The position numbers and the translations under genes are program-made. A DNA stretch of 64,000 bases. Source: a virus. Below the pieces are notes generated by a model, which did not search any database, had not been told where the DNA came from, and was given only the letters and a program-made list of their open reading frames with translations. The stretch lies in IMG/VR virus record IMGVR_UViG_3300046009_000910, positions 1 through 64,000 of that record; one strand, written 5' to 3'. This document shows positions 56,504 to 64,000 of this stretch, in pieces (the first letter of the stretch is position 1; each line of letters starts with the position of its first letter).

Positions 56504-58353
56504 CGTCTACCATCCGGGCGTCCGTCAAGGCGTGGAGAACCAAGCTGCCACTGCACATCTAAATCTTCAGAGTAAATCTTAAACCCAAGCTGACGAGCAC
56601 GGGCGCGTATAAATATCTGATCCGTGTACTGTTGAACCGGGATTGTGGCGCTGCGCACTATATCGGGTTGATTGGCGCTAATGTAATTGGATCCCGGGAA
56701 GTTCCTTGGTTTAACTGTCATATAAACCGTAGGGCTAGCGGCAGTCGAACCATTGAAGTCCAAGTCAGGAATAATCCGTTTAATTAGTACGAACTGATCT
56801 CCATCCACTAAATCAAAATCAGACGTTGTGATAAAGGACGACATGGGAAGGATGTCATCATTGACACCTTGCTCATGATTAAATACGTAGTTACCGCCGA
56901 TAGCCTGCGGGTATTCCCTAAGTGGTGAGTCCAGCCACGCAGTCCGAGCAATACTGCCGTAGTACCAAATCTTTTCAACGTAGTTAAAAATTACATAACT
57001 GTCGTTAGTGTTAGATGCAGCGCTGGGGTAGAACCACCAAATTTCCTGCCACCCTTCGTTAGTGCCGCACACAACCTGACTTGCTTGGTCATAGTTAAAG
57101 TTGCTAAACACGTGATTTCTTAGTGTGCAAGGTAGCGTCTCAACCCGTCCAGAATAGGAATAGAACTTATCTGTACCCATCCAATAGGTCACGTTATTAG
57201 CAGAAATACAAGCCCGTGGGGACATGATTGAGATGTTGTCTGCTAACTCTTGGAGTCCAAATACGTCTGTGGTTCCCAAGAACTGTAGCGTGTACAAGTG
57301 AGAGTCAGTAAATACTAGCGTCTCCTGCCGGGTAGGTATCGCCCTGATAATCCTTGATCCACGAGATACTCGTAAGAAGCCTGCCGAATTTGTTGCGGAC
57401 GGCGCCCAGTTGACAGGATCGTCCTGATTAGCCCACCTAATAAGAAGGGGGTCAAAATCATTGACGCTACTAGAACCGTAAGGCACGCAGCCAAAAGCGA
57501 GTAGATGCTTATCGTTTTGTGATACAAGAATTTGCATGGCTTGGACGGGGACACTGGCAGCTCCTGTTAAAGAAGAAAGCAACACGGCACGCGTATTAAA
57601 TGCCCCGTTGTACTCCCAAATATAAATCGGACCGTTGCGGATATTGGCAATCAGGTCGTTGTCAAAGTTGTCCATGAACCAATCACGCTGCGCAATCAAA
57701 ACAGGCGTAAGCGCGCCCTCACCCCAGCCCAATCGACCCCACGTACCAGCACCCCAGCCGTATCCGTAGGTAACTGATGCCCCACCAATATTGATCTGGA
57801 AAGCCGCCGTAATGGCTGTGCCACCGCCGTTTGCCGTGCTTGAGGCAGTTGTACCAACGGTAATAGTGAAGTTGTCTGCGTCAACGATGGATTGGATTTC
57901 AAATTCAGCGTTTAACTGAGAAGCGGGTACCCCACCCACCGGCCCCGTAGCGCCTGAAAAAGTAACAAACGCCCCAGCCGAAGCGCCGTGCCCAGCTATA
58001 TTGACGTTGACCGTGGTAGATCCGCTGGTGGTGTCAAAACAGTTATCTGTATCCGGGCTGGTGAAAGTTGCTCGAATTGGGGTGATGTCAATTAAATTAG
58101 CACCAACTTCTAAATATAGTTTTTGATCAGTCCCGTAGGACATGATGTTGTCAGAGTTGGTAGTTATGTAGTTGTACATCTGTCGGCAGGTGCCGATCAG
58201 AGTAAATAAACCATAGCGCAACCACCCGCCAATCTTTTGCGGGTACCCAGACCGAAAGCGAATCTTGTCGCACTCATGAAAACCACCCTCATTGGAGTAG
58301 TTAGTCTGATCGCGGTTGACGCCCGGTTTGAACTGAAGCTTTTGGAGTGGCAT
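56500..58353 (-). CDS. Tail nozzle-like structural protein
   Basis: 617 residues. It begins MPLQKLQFKPGVNRDQTNYS, then NEGGFHECDKIRFRSGYPQK and GGWLRYGLFTLIGTCRQMYN, repeating W/Y-G-rich strands (YGYGWGAGTWGRLGWGEG), DNDLIANIRNGPIYIWEYN and QEIWWFYPSAASNTNDSYV. The regular beta pattern suggests a propeller or nozzle, as in podovirus tail-nozzle proteins (T7 gp12-type position). The KPGVNRDQTNY start is typical of the family. ATGA coupling on the downstream side. Confidence 0.7.
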   Translation of the reverse strand: MPLQKLQFKPGVNRDQTNYSNEGGFHECDKIRFRSGYPQKIGGWLRYGLFTLIGTCRQMYNYITTNSDNIMSYGTDQKLYLEVGANLIDITPIRATFTSPDTDNCFDTTSGSTTVNVNIAGHGASAGAFVTFSGATGPVGGVPASQLNAEFEIQSIVDADNFTITVGTTASSTANGGGTAITAAFQINIGGASVTYGYGWGAGTWGRLGWGEGALTPVLIAQRDWFMDNFDNDLIANIRNGPIYIWEYNGAFNTRAVLLSSLTGAASVPVQAMQILVSQNDKHLLAFGCVPYGSSSVNDFDPLLIRWANQDDPVNWAPSATNSAGFLRVSRGSRIIRAIPTRQETLVFTDSHLYTLQFLGTTDVFGLQELADNISIMSPRACISANNVTYWMGTDKFYSYSGRVETLPCTLRNHVFSNFNYDQASQVVCGTNEGWQEIWWFYPSAASNTNDSYVIFNYVEKIWYYGSIARTAWLDSPLREYPQAIGGNYVFNHEQGVNDDILPMSSFITTSDFDLVDGDQFVLIKRIIPDLDFNGSTAASPTVYMTVKPRNFPGSNYISANQPDIVRSATIPVQQYTDQIFIRARARQLGFKIYSEDLDVQWQLGSPRLDGRPDGRR

Positions 58354-58354
58354 T

Positions 58355-58819
58355 TTAGGCTACAAGTCCTTTTAGATACACCGTTTTACCCCCCTGCTTG
58401 GTAGCAGTCAAGTTCTCTTTCTTGAGGTTAGCAGGGTCGTAGGAGACGTGAACCCAGCCCGAATCAGGAACCCCGGGGGTGTAGAACTCAAGGATTAACT
58501 GGGTGTAGGTTAGGTTGTCCATAATCCACACGGCTAGGTCTGCGTTGGGCACACCGGGAATCTCAATGTCAGCGGCTTGTCCTTTACAATGGTCGGACGT
58601 TTTGGAGCCTCCCACCTTTGCGTTGACTTCGGGGTGCCTAAAGCCTGAGTTGACCTTAACTCCCCGCTGGAAATGATCACGGACTGGCTGGAGTACCTTC
58701 TCACATAGGGTTTTAAGGTTTGCAATCTCAGCCTCCCCGGGTGTGTTGTCCATGTCGTGCCGAAGAGCGGTCTCGCTTTTGACCAATTCCTCAAGCGTAA
58801 AGTTAGCCGTCAGGTTCAT
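58355..58819 (-). CDS. Peptidase M15 endolysin
   Basis: 154 residues. NFTLEELVKSETALRHDMDN and VNSGFRHPEVNAKVGGSKTS, DHCKGQAADIEIPG, then SGWVHVSYD. The SxHxxGxAxD zinc motif (SDHCKGQAADIE) and the later WVHVSYD with the catalytic His are complete, so it probably cuts peptidoglycan cross-links (M15A-type). Grouped with the holin gene, whose start overlaps by four bases. It likely acts at host lysis. Confidence 0.88.
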   Translation of the reverse strand: MNLTANFTLEELVKSETALRHDMDNTPGEAEIANLKTLCEKVLQPVRDHFQRGVKVNSGFRHPEVNAKVGGSKTSDHCKGQAADIEIPGVPNADLAVWIMDNLTYTQLILEFYTPGVPDSGWVHVSYDPANLKKENLTATKQGGKTVYLKGLVA

Positions 58820-59217
58820 TTCTGCTTGGCCTTCATATCCATGACCTTCTCAAGGGTGCGTCCGCCGAAGTAGAAGGACATCACCAGCATCCCCCACTGG
58901 CCCAAGAGTGACACAAAGTTATCCGAAATATCCAGCCCCAAGGCATCCATCACGGCTAGGGCTAGGTAGGCAGTCAGGATGTAGATCAGCGTCATAGGCC
59001 GGATGTTTTTGGACAGCCACGAGTCCGACTTCATATCAGCCTCAGCCCGCTTGGTCAGGTTATCCTGCTCGTTCATGTCCGCTTGGAGTTGGGCTAATTC
59101 ACCCTTTTGCTGCATCTCTAGAAGCATAGCCTGCGCCTTGGCACGAGCCTCTGGGTCTGGAAGAACCTTGTCCAGTACCTTCTCACCAATGGATAACAAA
59201 GCAGCAACTGGGAACAT
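58816..59217 (-). CDS. Three-TM holin (GTA_holin_3TM-like)
   Basis: 133 residues. LLSIGEKVLDKVLPDPEARA, then KAQAMLLEMQQKGELAQLQA, and SWLSKNIRPMTLIYILTAYL, two hydrophobic spans (~85-105 and ~112-130) with short loops. The DPEARAKAQAxLLEMQ and SWLSxNIRPM motifs are the mark of the three-transmembrane holins also found in gene transfer agents. It would release the endolysin, whose gene it overlaps, from the cytoplasm. ATG in TAATG-type coupling with the gene above. Confidence 0.85.
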   Translation of the reverse strand: MFPVAALLSIGEKVLDKVLPDPEARAKAQAMLLEMQQKGELAQLQADMNEQDNLTKRAEADMKSDSWLSKNIRPMTLIYILTAYLALAVMDALGLDISDNFVSLLGQWGMLVMSFYFGGRTLEKVMDMKAKQK

Positions 59218-59831
59218 TATTTCTTACTCCTTGAAAGCATGGTTGCGGCGATATTAAGCAGCGCCTTGGTCTGATCTAAATCGGCGGGAGGGGTTGCCCA
59301 GCCCACGGTAATCTGCCCCACAAACCGACTCGGCTCAGGCGGGACACTGATCCTGCACGCAAACCGCATACCCTTCTCAATGTACCAAAGGCCAATCTCT
59401 GACTGCGCCGCCTTATATTCCCCACATGGAATGTTGCCTGCCATGAGGTTAACTACGTCCTGATTGTTGGTTTGGTTAGCCGTAAAGAGTCCTACGTCCA
59501 GCCCATCGTTAGTCTTGTCCCTACCTTCCTTGGTATACGCCCGATACTGCACCCGGGTTCCAAGCAAAGGGTTTACTTTAAATACCGCCACGGTAGTCGC
59601 ACCCGTGGTCTTAAACAGATGGGCTACAGCATCCTCAACCCGGTCTTCTACAATCTCAGGAAGTTTCTGACTTTCCTTGTAGGTGCCTACGATTAAGTCT
59701 TTGTTGTCATACAGCATCCAGCCACCGAAAGCCAGCACCCCCATGAGGATCAAGGCGAACAATTTAAACGGCGAGTCAACGTACGCCAGCACCTTTGATA
59801 GCGTGTCATTAGCGTTTAGTTTCTCAGCCAT
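59217..59831 (-). CDS. Lysis-region membrane protein
   Basis: 204 residues from the ATG at 59831 (TAATG overlap with the gene above; the longer frame to 59891 is rejected). One TM span at about 20-45 (SPFKLFALILMGVLAFGGWM), then a soluble part with GRDKTNDGLDVGLFTANQTN and two Cys (PCGEYKAAQ, FACRISVPP). A single-span, Cys-containing periplasmic domain is reminiscent of T4-type holin or antiholin-sensor topologies, though no sequence family is certain. Confidence 0.7.
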   Translation of the reverse strand: MAEKLNANDTLSKVLAYVDSPFKLFALILMGVLAFGGWMLYDNKDLIVGTYKESQKLPEIVEDRVEDAVAHLFKTTGATTVAVFKVNPLLGTRVQYRAYTKEGRDKTNDGLDVGLFTANQTNNQDVVNLMAGNIPCGEYKAAQSEIGLWYIEKGMRFACRISVPPEPSRFVGQITVGWATPPADLDQTKALLNIAATMLSRSKK

Positions 59832-60289
59832 TACAGATGACCCTTCATAATGTAATAAATAGTGACAACCAGAAACGCCAGCATCACACAAATAATCTGC
59901 AACTCTCGTAACTTCGCTACATCCCTGCCCAGTGCATCTTTACTTTTGGCATGACGGGCAATCATGTCCTCTTTAATCTTCTTGACCTTCTCGAACTCTT
60001 CCTCACCCTTGAAGTGCCCAAACTGCTGGATCAGAAAGTCTTTTACTTCCAACTCCATGCGGCGTATTTGGTCTAGCCTGCGCCACTCCGCCATAGCGGT
60101 CATGATTGTTATTTCGCCTTCACTGCTCTTGCGTACGTTCCTAAAAGCATGACGGGCTTTGACCTCCGCCATTCCAAAGTTTTGAATCGACTCGACTGCT
60201 GAACTAATCTCCTTGCCTGATTGAATAGCAGACTTAATACTCTGTGTTGCCGCCTTTGCGGTACCGATAATCGGGTCTAAATCTGACAA
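59831..60289 (-). CDS. Coiled-coil, tail-anchored membrane protein
   Basis: 152 residues. TAKAATQSIKSAIQSGKEIS, AEWRRLDQIRRMELEVKDFL and EFEKVKKIKEDMIARHAKSK form a long coil, followed by a C-terminal hydrophobic span (LQIICVMLAFLVVTIYYIMK). C-terminal anchoring of a coiled coil fits a spanin- or lysis-accessory-like role, but it has no lipobox. Clustered with holin and endolysin genes. Confidence 0.65.
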   Translation of the reverse strand: MSDLDPIIGTAKAATQSIKSAIQSGKEISSAVESIQNFGMAEVKARHAFRNVRKSSEGEITIMTAMAEWRRLDQIRRMELEVKDFLIQQFGHFKGEEEFEKVKKIKEDMIARHAKSKDALGRDVAKLRELQIICVMLAFLVVTIYYIMKGHL

Positions 60290-60300
60290 GATTCATCCTT

Positions 60301-60510
60301 TTAAAACACCCCGCCGCCAGCAGCAGGTAGTGTTGTCGCATGGATTGCTACGTTTTGCTGGAGATCTAGGTCAACTCCACAGTCGGCGCAGGTGTCGGCC
60401 TCTAACTCAGACTCATCCAAGTCATACCCACAGGCTTTGCAAAGCAGTTCTACTTCGTGCTTTGGGACTATGGTGCCGTCAATTTCCTGCGCTTCGACTA
60501 TGCGTTTCAT
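60301..60510 (-). CDS. Small zinc-ribbon protein
   Basis: 69 residues. KRIVEAQEIDGTIVPKHEVE, then CKACGYDLDESELEADTCAD and CGVDLDLQQNV: two CxxCG pairs, a classic zinc ribbon, acidic between the pairs. It lies between fibre-assembly and lysis genes. Possibly an adaptor for host transcription or a structural knuckle; unknown. Confidence 0.65.
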   Translation of the reverse strand: MKRIVEAQEIDGTIVPKHEVELLCKACGYDLDESELEADTCADCGVDLDLQQNVAIHATTLPAAGGGVF

Positions 60511-60512
60511 AT

Positions 60513-61100
60513 TTACCCCTGAACTGCAGCCATTAACTGCTCAACCGTTGTGCAGGCAGCAATCGCAGCCTCTTTCTCAGCACACAGCGCCAATACAGCA
60601 GCACGGTCAGCCATCACATCACCGGGAATCTCGACGTTGCGCTCGGCCTTACGGATTACCATCCAGTCGGTTTGGGCAAGTTCTGAGTTAGCAGCGGCTT
60701 TGGTTTGAGCGATCCACTGTGACTTGAGACCCTTGGTAACCAGACGCTCGGTGGAATCAACCATTGCAGGCTGTCCATTAACCACACCCAAGACCTGAAC
60801 GTACATTGGGTTGCCCTGTGCATCTACTTCTTCCTTGTCCTCAAGCGCCTTGGGAGTAGCCGTGTAGGTTGCCTCAACCGTCTGGTTGGTCTCGTTGACA
60901 CGGTAGGATGGGCCAGTTACCCAGTAGAACCGCTGGTCTTGTTGAGTGCCTTGGATGACCTCGTAGACACCTACTGACTTGCGCTCTGCCTCGGTAGCAT
61001 TGCGGATAAATCTGGCTGAGTATTGCTTCTCGCCAATAGTAAAGGCTACATCCGGCTGGATGAGTTGAACGATGTTACCGTTTTGAACTACTGCGAACAT
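60513..61100 (-). CDS. Tail fibre assembly-type protein
   Basis: 195 residues. MFAVVQNGNIVQLIQPDVAF, RNATEAERKSVGVYEVIQGT, and the C-terminal WIAQTKAAANSELAQTDWMV, IRKAERNVEIPGDVMADRAA, then a helix with ALCAEKEAAIAACTTVEQLM. The L-x-x-T-D-W-M-V-I-R-x-x-E element, then P-x-x-V-x-x-R-x-A, is the standard signature of DUF4376/tail-fibre-assembly chaperones. It directly follows the junction-spanning fibre gene, which is its usual partner. AAGGAGAACATT precedes the ATG. Confidence 0.75.
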   Translation of the reverse strand: MFAVVQNGNIVQLIQPDVAFTIGEKQYSARFIRNATEAERKSVGVYEVIQGTQQDQRFYWVTGPSYRVNETNQTVEATYTATPKALEDKEEVDAQGNPMYVQVLGVVNGQPAMVDSTERLVTKGLKSQWIAQTKAAANSELAQTDWMVIRKAERNVEIPGDVMADRAAVLALCAEKEAAIAACTTVEQLMAAVQG

Positions 61101-61118
61101 AATGTTCTCCTTAAAAAA

Positions 61119-64000
61119 TTATCGTGCGTTAGCAAATTGAAATGGGTATTCGGCAAAGGCTGCGTAGATGTAGGTTGCCGTGTTTTCATTGTTACGAACT
61201 GAAGTGTTTCGCACCTTAAATCCGTTAGATACAAAATCAAGATACGCAGTTGAACTTAAAACAGTAGTTGCCTCTGCATCTGATTTGTTAGGCATAAGTT
61301 GTAGATCCGCCACATTATATGTATTTCTTGCGGAATCTAAGATAATCCAATCTCTTGCAGAAACAGTTGCTTCTTTTACCATTACAAACCTTGGCCTAAA
61401 CCCTGTGTAGATAAATGGGCCATCAGCACTTCCATTGCCAATATACGAACCAAAGGCAGAGTACCCCGCTACTGCGGCAAAGCAGTAGGCTACAAAGTTA
61501 TTAGTATTTCCATTTACATCTGTTGCATTACCTAAAGAAAATACCGTTGAAGTTGGTGCGGTATTGTTCCAAGCCCCGCTAAATGTATTTTCAGTATCAG
61601 TTAAATCAAGAAATAGTCTTTTTGTTGCGCCTAGTACAGAACTATAAACTTGCCAGTTTTGTGCAGATGCAGTTCTATTTCTGACAATAATTAAATTTGG
61701 CGCTACCCCCAATCCGTGACCTACTGTTGCCCCGCTTGTAGCGTTACCCGTATAAGTAACAATCGAGAAGCCAGCAGTTGTATTTGCTGAGACTGTCGAG
61801 GTTATGCTTCCAGCGGTGTTGGATGAGCCTGATCCGTTGGCTTTCCAGTTCCATGCGACGTAAGTAGAGCCAGAACCGTTTACTGAACCCACCGCAAGGT
61901 TATTGTCTCCAAGAGTCATACTGCTTGAACCAATCGCAGTAACTCCACTATCCGCATCAGTTTGTTCTGCGTCAGTTAAGTTTGTAAATAGTTGCTTGCT
62001 TGTTCCACGAACAGAATCAGTCAGAGTATGAGCCGCCGCACCGTTTCTACGCTTAATCCAAATAAAGTCTGGTTGCAATCCTGTGTCTATGGTTTGACTT
62101 GTACCGTTACCCGTATACAGAACAGCATTAAAGTAATCATCACCTTGATTCGTCAGCCCAAAGCCAATAGTCGTTGCTGGTAGGTTAGTGGTACATAGTG
62201 AACGGAATCCAGCGGGGGGTGTATACGCAAATGGGCGTTGACCGAAGTTGGCTTCTACCGTACAAGAAGACGTAGCACCTCCGTTGCTTACTGATGGACT
62301 ATACGTGCCACTAATAGAAGTAAAGGCTGCGTTTGTTCCCGCTACTGGGTTTCCAGAGTTTTGAAATGTACCGTTTTTAGAAAAGTAAATCTTGCCGTTG
62401 TCCATATCCAACGCAACGCCAATTACATCATTTGTTGTAAATGTGTTTCCGTAAGAAGTTGCCGTTGATGGGTTGTATTTATTTCCGGTTGTATAGTATC
62501 CGTAACCATCATCTCCACTTGCAAGGTTGGCGGTTTTGTACTCATACGCAGAACTTGTTACAGCGACCATGCAGCCACCGCTAGAAATTGCAGTAGGAGT
62601 TACTTCCCAATACCATTTGCCAGACGAAACTGCAATAGTTGAAAATATTCGTTCATCTGCTGCCGTTGTTGTTACAGCAGTTAAATTACCGTTTGAAGTG
62701 CTTGATGCCGCTGGTTTTGCTAAAGGACTCCAAGTACAGTAATTGCCCCGTATCACCCCGCCTACATCACCTGTGGTGTTATACGCAAACCACGGGGTAG
62801 GCACATCAGTCAAGCTGTCGTTGGCTGATCCATCGGCAATAAATGCCCCGCTGGATGCGGTAATGGTTAAACTAGGCGCTCCATTGGGATAACCGTAATA
62901 TGCAGTTACTGCATTGTTTGCGCCAAATGCAATTGAAATAACATCACCGCTGACAACCGAAATTCCTGTTTGCGTTACCGTTTGCGCTGTTCGTGACTGG
63001 GTGGCAGTTTGAGTGCCTGAGTTGTTATTTACAGCGCCGCCTTGGACGGTAAACAAAGAACTTCCGTTTTTATAAACGGTGTGAGTTTGCCAATCAGAAA
63101 TAAGTCCGTTAAGCGAACCAATTCCAGTAAACACAGACCCACTAATGTTTCCGCATCCACCAAAAGCAGTTAAATTAACCGTGCCAGATCCAACAACAGT
63201 TGCCGATAAAGTAACACTACCTGATTTTGTTGCATCAACTATTTCTAAAACTTTTGATGAAGTACTGCCAACGCTAAAGTTGTTAGTAGTCCAGTTATTA
63301 GCGTTGCCAGAGTAGTCATAGCCCAGCGTGGTGGTCGAGGTCGCATCCTTGAAGTTCAAGTAGAACCCGTTAGTCCCGTAGGTTCCTGAATACTTAAGCG
63401 GAATCCATTGACCGGTCTGTGGGTTAGTCATGCCGAATGATGATGGGGTTAAGGCTTGACCGTCAATGAAGTTAGTTTCTGTTAGGTAGCCGTTTACAAA
63501 GTCTGATGAATTGTAAGTACCGCGGCCTATATTATGCTCACTTGTTGAATTTATGTAAGTTCTCATATTTAGACTGGGGTATGAACCACTCAAAGTCTGC
63601 AAAGAATTATTTACATAAAGTATTACTCTGTTTGAAGAAGTTGCTTGGGTTGTGTCAACAGACATAACAATATGATACCAAGCAGATGGGTCACGAAATA
63701 CTGCGGCAGTATCTAATGTATAGGATGATGAACTATCAAAATCATAAAAATACACTCTTAATAGGTTGTCACTTTTAAATCTAAGTAGTGCCGTAGCCGA
63801 AGCACTTGCATTTGCGGACAATAAGCAATTATTTGCGCCAGTGTCACATCTTTTTACCCATGTGCTAAAAGTAAATGTGCGTTGGTTTCCAGCACTAGCC
63901 GGGGTTCGGTTCAGATAAGCAGAATCTGCGCTATTGAATCTTAGGCTTTTAGAGATTGGGTTAGGTACACCAGCCACGGGCCAGTTGTTGTTCTTGATGG
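61119..64000 (-). CDS. Large tail-fibre protein, main part (starts at 132-1)
   Basis: Together with positions 1-132 this forms one 991-residue gene across the contig junction. In full numbering: attachment segment ~1-45; LamG/concanavalin-like ~48-260 (RFNSADSAYLNRTP, WYHIVMSVDTTQATSSNRVI), nearly the same as in the polyglycine fibre; ~265-450 variable beta region; ~455-640 SPRY-like (KWYWEVTP, GVALDMDNGKIYFSKNG); ~640-990 modules shared with the fibre at 140-1891 (DYFNAVLYTGN, VTYTGNATSGATVGHGLGV, FAEYPFQFANAR). It is thus a mosaic of two other fibres. Followed by its assembly-type chaperone. It probably binds host receptors. Confidence 0.85.
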   Translation of the reverse strand, partial: IKNNNWPVAGVPNPISKSLRFNSADSAYLNRTPASAGNQRTFTFSTWVKRCDTGANNCLLSANASASATALLRFKSDNLLRVYFYDFDSSSSYTLDTAAVFRDPSAWYHIVMSVDTTQATSSNRVILYVNNSLQTLSGSYPSLNMRTYINSTSEHNIGRGTYNSSDFVNGYLTETNFIDGQALTPSSFGMTNPQTGQWIPLKYSGTYGTNGFYLNFKDATSTTTLGYDYSGNANNWTTNNFSVGSTSSKVLEIVDATKSGSVTLSATVVGSGTVNLTAFGGCGNISGSVFTGIGSLNGLISDWQTHTVYKNGSSLFTVQGGAVNNNSGTQTATQSRTAQTVTQTGISVVSGDVISIAFGANNAVTAYYGYPNGAPSLTITASSGAFIADGSANDSLTDVPTPWFAYNTTGDVGGVIRGNYCTWSPLAKPAASSTSNGNLTAVTTTAADERIFSTIAVSSGKWYWEVTPTAISSGGCMVAVTSSAYEYKTANLASGDDGYGYYTTGNKYNPSTATSYGNTFTTNDVIGVALDMDNGKIYFSKNGTFQNSGNPVAGTNAAFTSISGTYSPSVSNGGATSSCTVEANFGQRPFAYTPPAGFRSLCTTNLPATTIGFGLTNQGDDYFNAVLYTGNGTSQTIDTGLQPDFIWIKRRNGAAAHTLTDSVRGTSKQLFTNLTDAEQTDADSGVTAIGSSSMTLGDNNLAVGSVNGSGSTYVAWNWKANGSGSSNTAGSITSTVSANTTAGFSIVTYTGNATSGATVGHGLGVAPNLIIVRNRTASAQNWQVYSSVLGATKRLFLDLTDTENTFSGAWNNTAPTSTVFSLGNATDVNGNTNNFVAYCFAAVAGYSAFGSYIGNGSADGPFIYTGFRPRFVMVKEATVSARDWIILDSARNTYNVADLQLMPNKSDAEATTVLSSTAYLDFVSNGFKVRNTSVRNNENTATYIYAAFAEYPFQFANAR
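63963..64000. repeat. Terminal redundancy (right copy)
   Basis: Identical to positions 1-38; see the left copy. It shows that this window is one full turn of a circular or circularly permuted genome. Confidence 0.95.

Overview
The window is a complete, apparently virulent tailed-phage genome (Caudoviricetes, podovirus-like). Its first 38 bases are repeated exactly as its last 38, so the contig closes into a circle or a circularly permuted molecule of 63,962 unique bp, and one tail-fibre gene runs across the junction. I see no integrase, no lysogeny module, no tRNA and no phage RNA polymerase, so transcription must use the host enzyme. The host cannot be named from sequence. The gene content resembles phages assembled from aquatic environments, which is an impression rather than a result.

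There are two opposed transcription blocks. The late block is on the minus strand. It runs leftward from about 20.9 kb to position 1, crosses the junction to 64.0 kb, and continues down to 43.2 kb. In order of transcription it holds: terminase small and large subunits, portal, a small protein, a GroES-like co-chaperonin, scaffold, two head proteins, and major capsid protein followed by a UUCG-loop terminator and a fresh promoter. Next come decoration-type proteins, a run of very small basic proteins, head-tail adaptors, and a set of modular fibre proteins (22-residue repeats, a polyglycine fibre, LamG/SPRY-like fibres). After the junction come fibre-associated proteins, a lysis group (membrane proteins, 3-TM holin, M15 endopeptidase), tail proteins, an acetyltransferase, three internal-virion-type proteins and a 2575-residue polyvalent protein.

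The early/middle block is on the plus strand, 21.3-43.3 kb. It starts with small genes joined by ATGA overlaps and a repeat-rich 380-bp gap that looks like a replication origin or operator array. A cassette of MoxR-type AAA+ ATPase, HEXXH/VWA protein and coiled-coil protein follows. Then come small regulators (winged helices and a protein with an RNA polymerase alpha-CTD-like domain) and a DNA replication/recombination set: VRR-NUC nuclease, PolA-type polymerase, HEXXH protein, Cas4/RecB-like nuclease, HNH protein, SNF2 helicase, a putative ssDNA-binding protein and a primase-helicase.

Regulation is partly visible. A 16-bp palindrome (TGTCAAATCTTTKACA-like) lies on sigma70-type promoters at three places: the divergent control region at 21.0 kb, upstream of the AAA+ cassette at 26.86 kb, and upstream of the ssDNA-binding operon at 38.34 kb. 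A different 17-bp palindrome (TGTGTGACWGTCACACA) occurs three times in the early region. These operators, the AAA+/VWA cassette and the alpha-CTD-like protein are the most promising leads for undescribed biology here.
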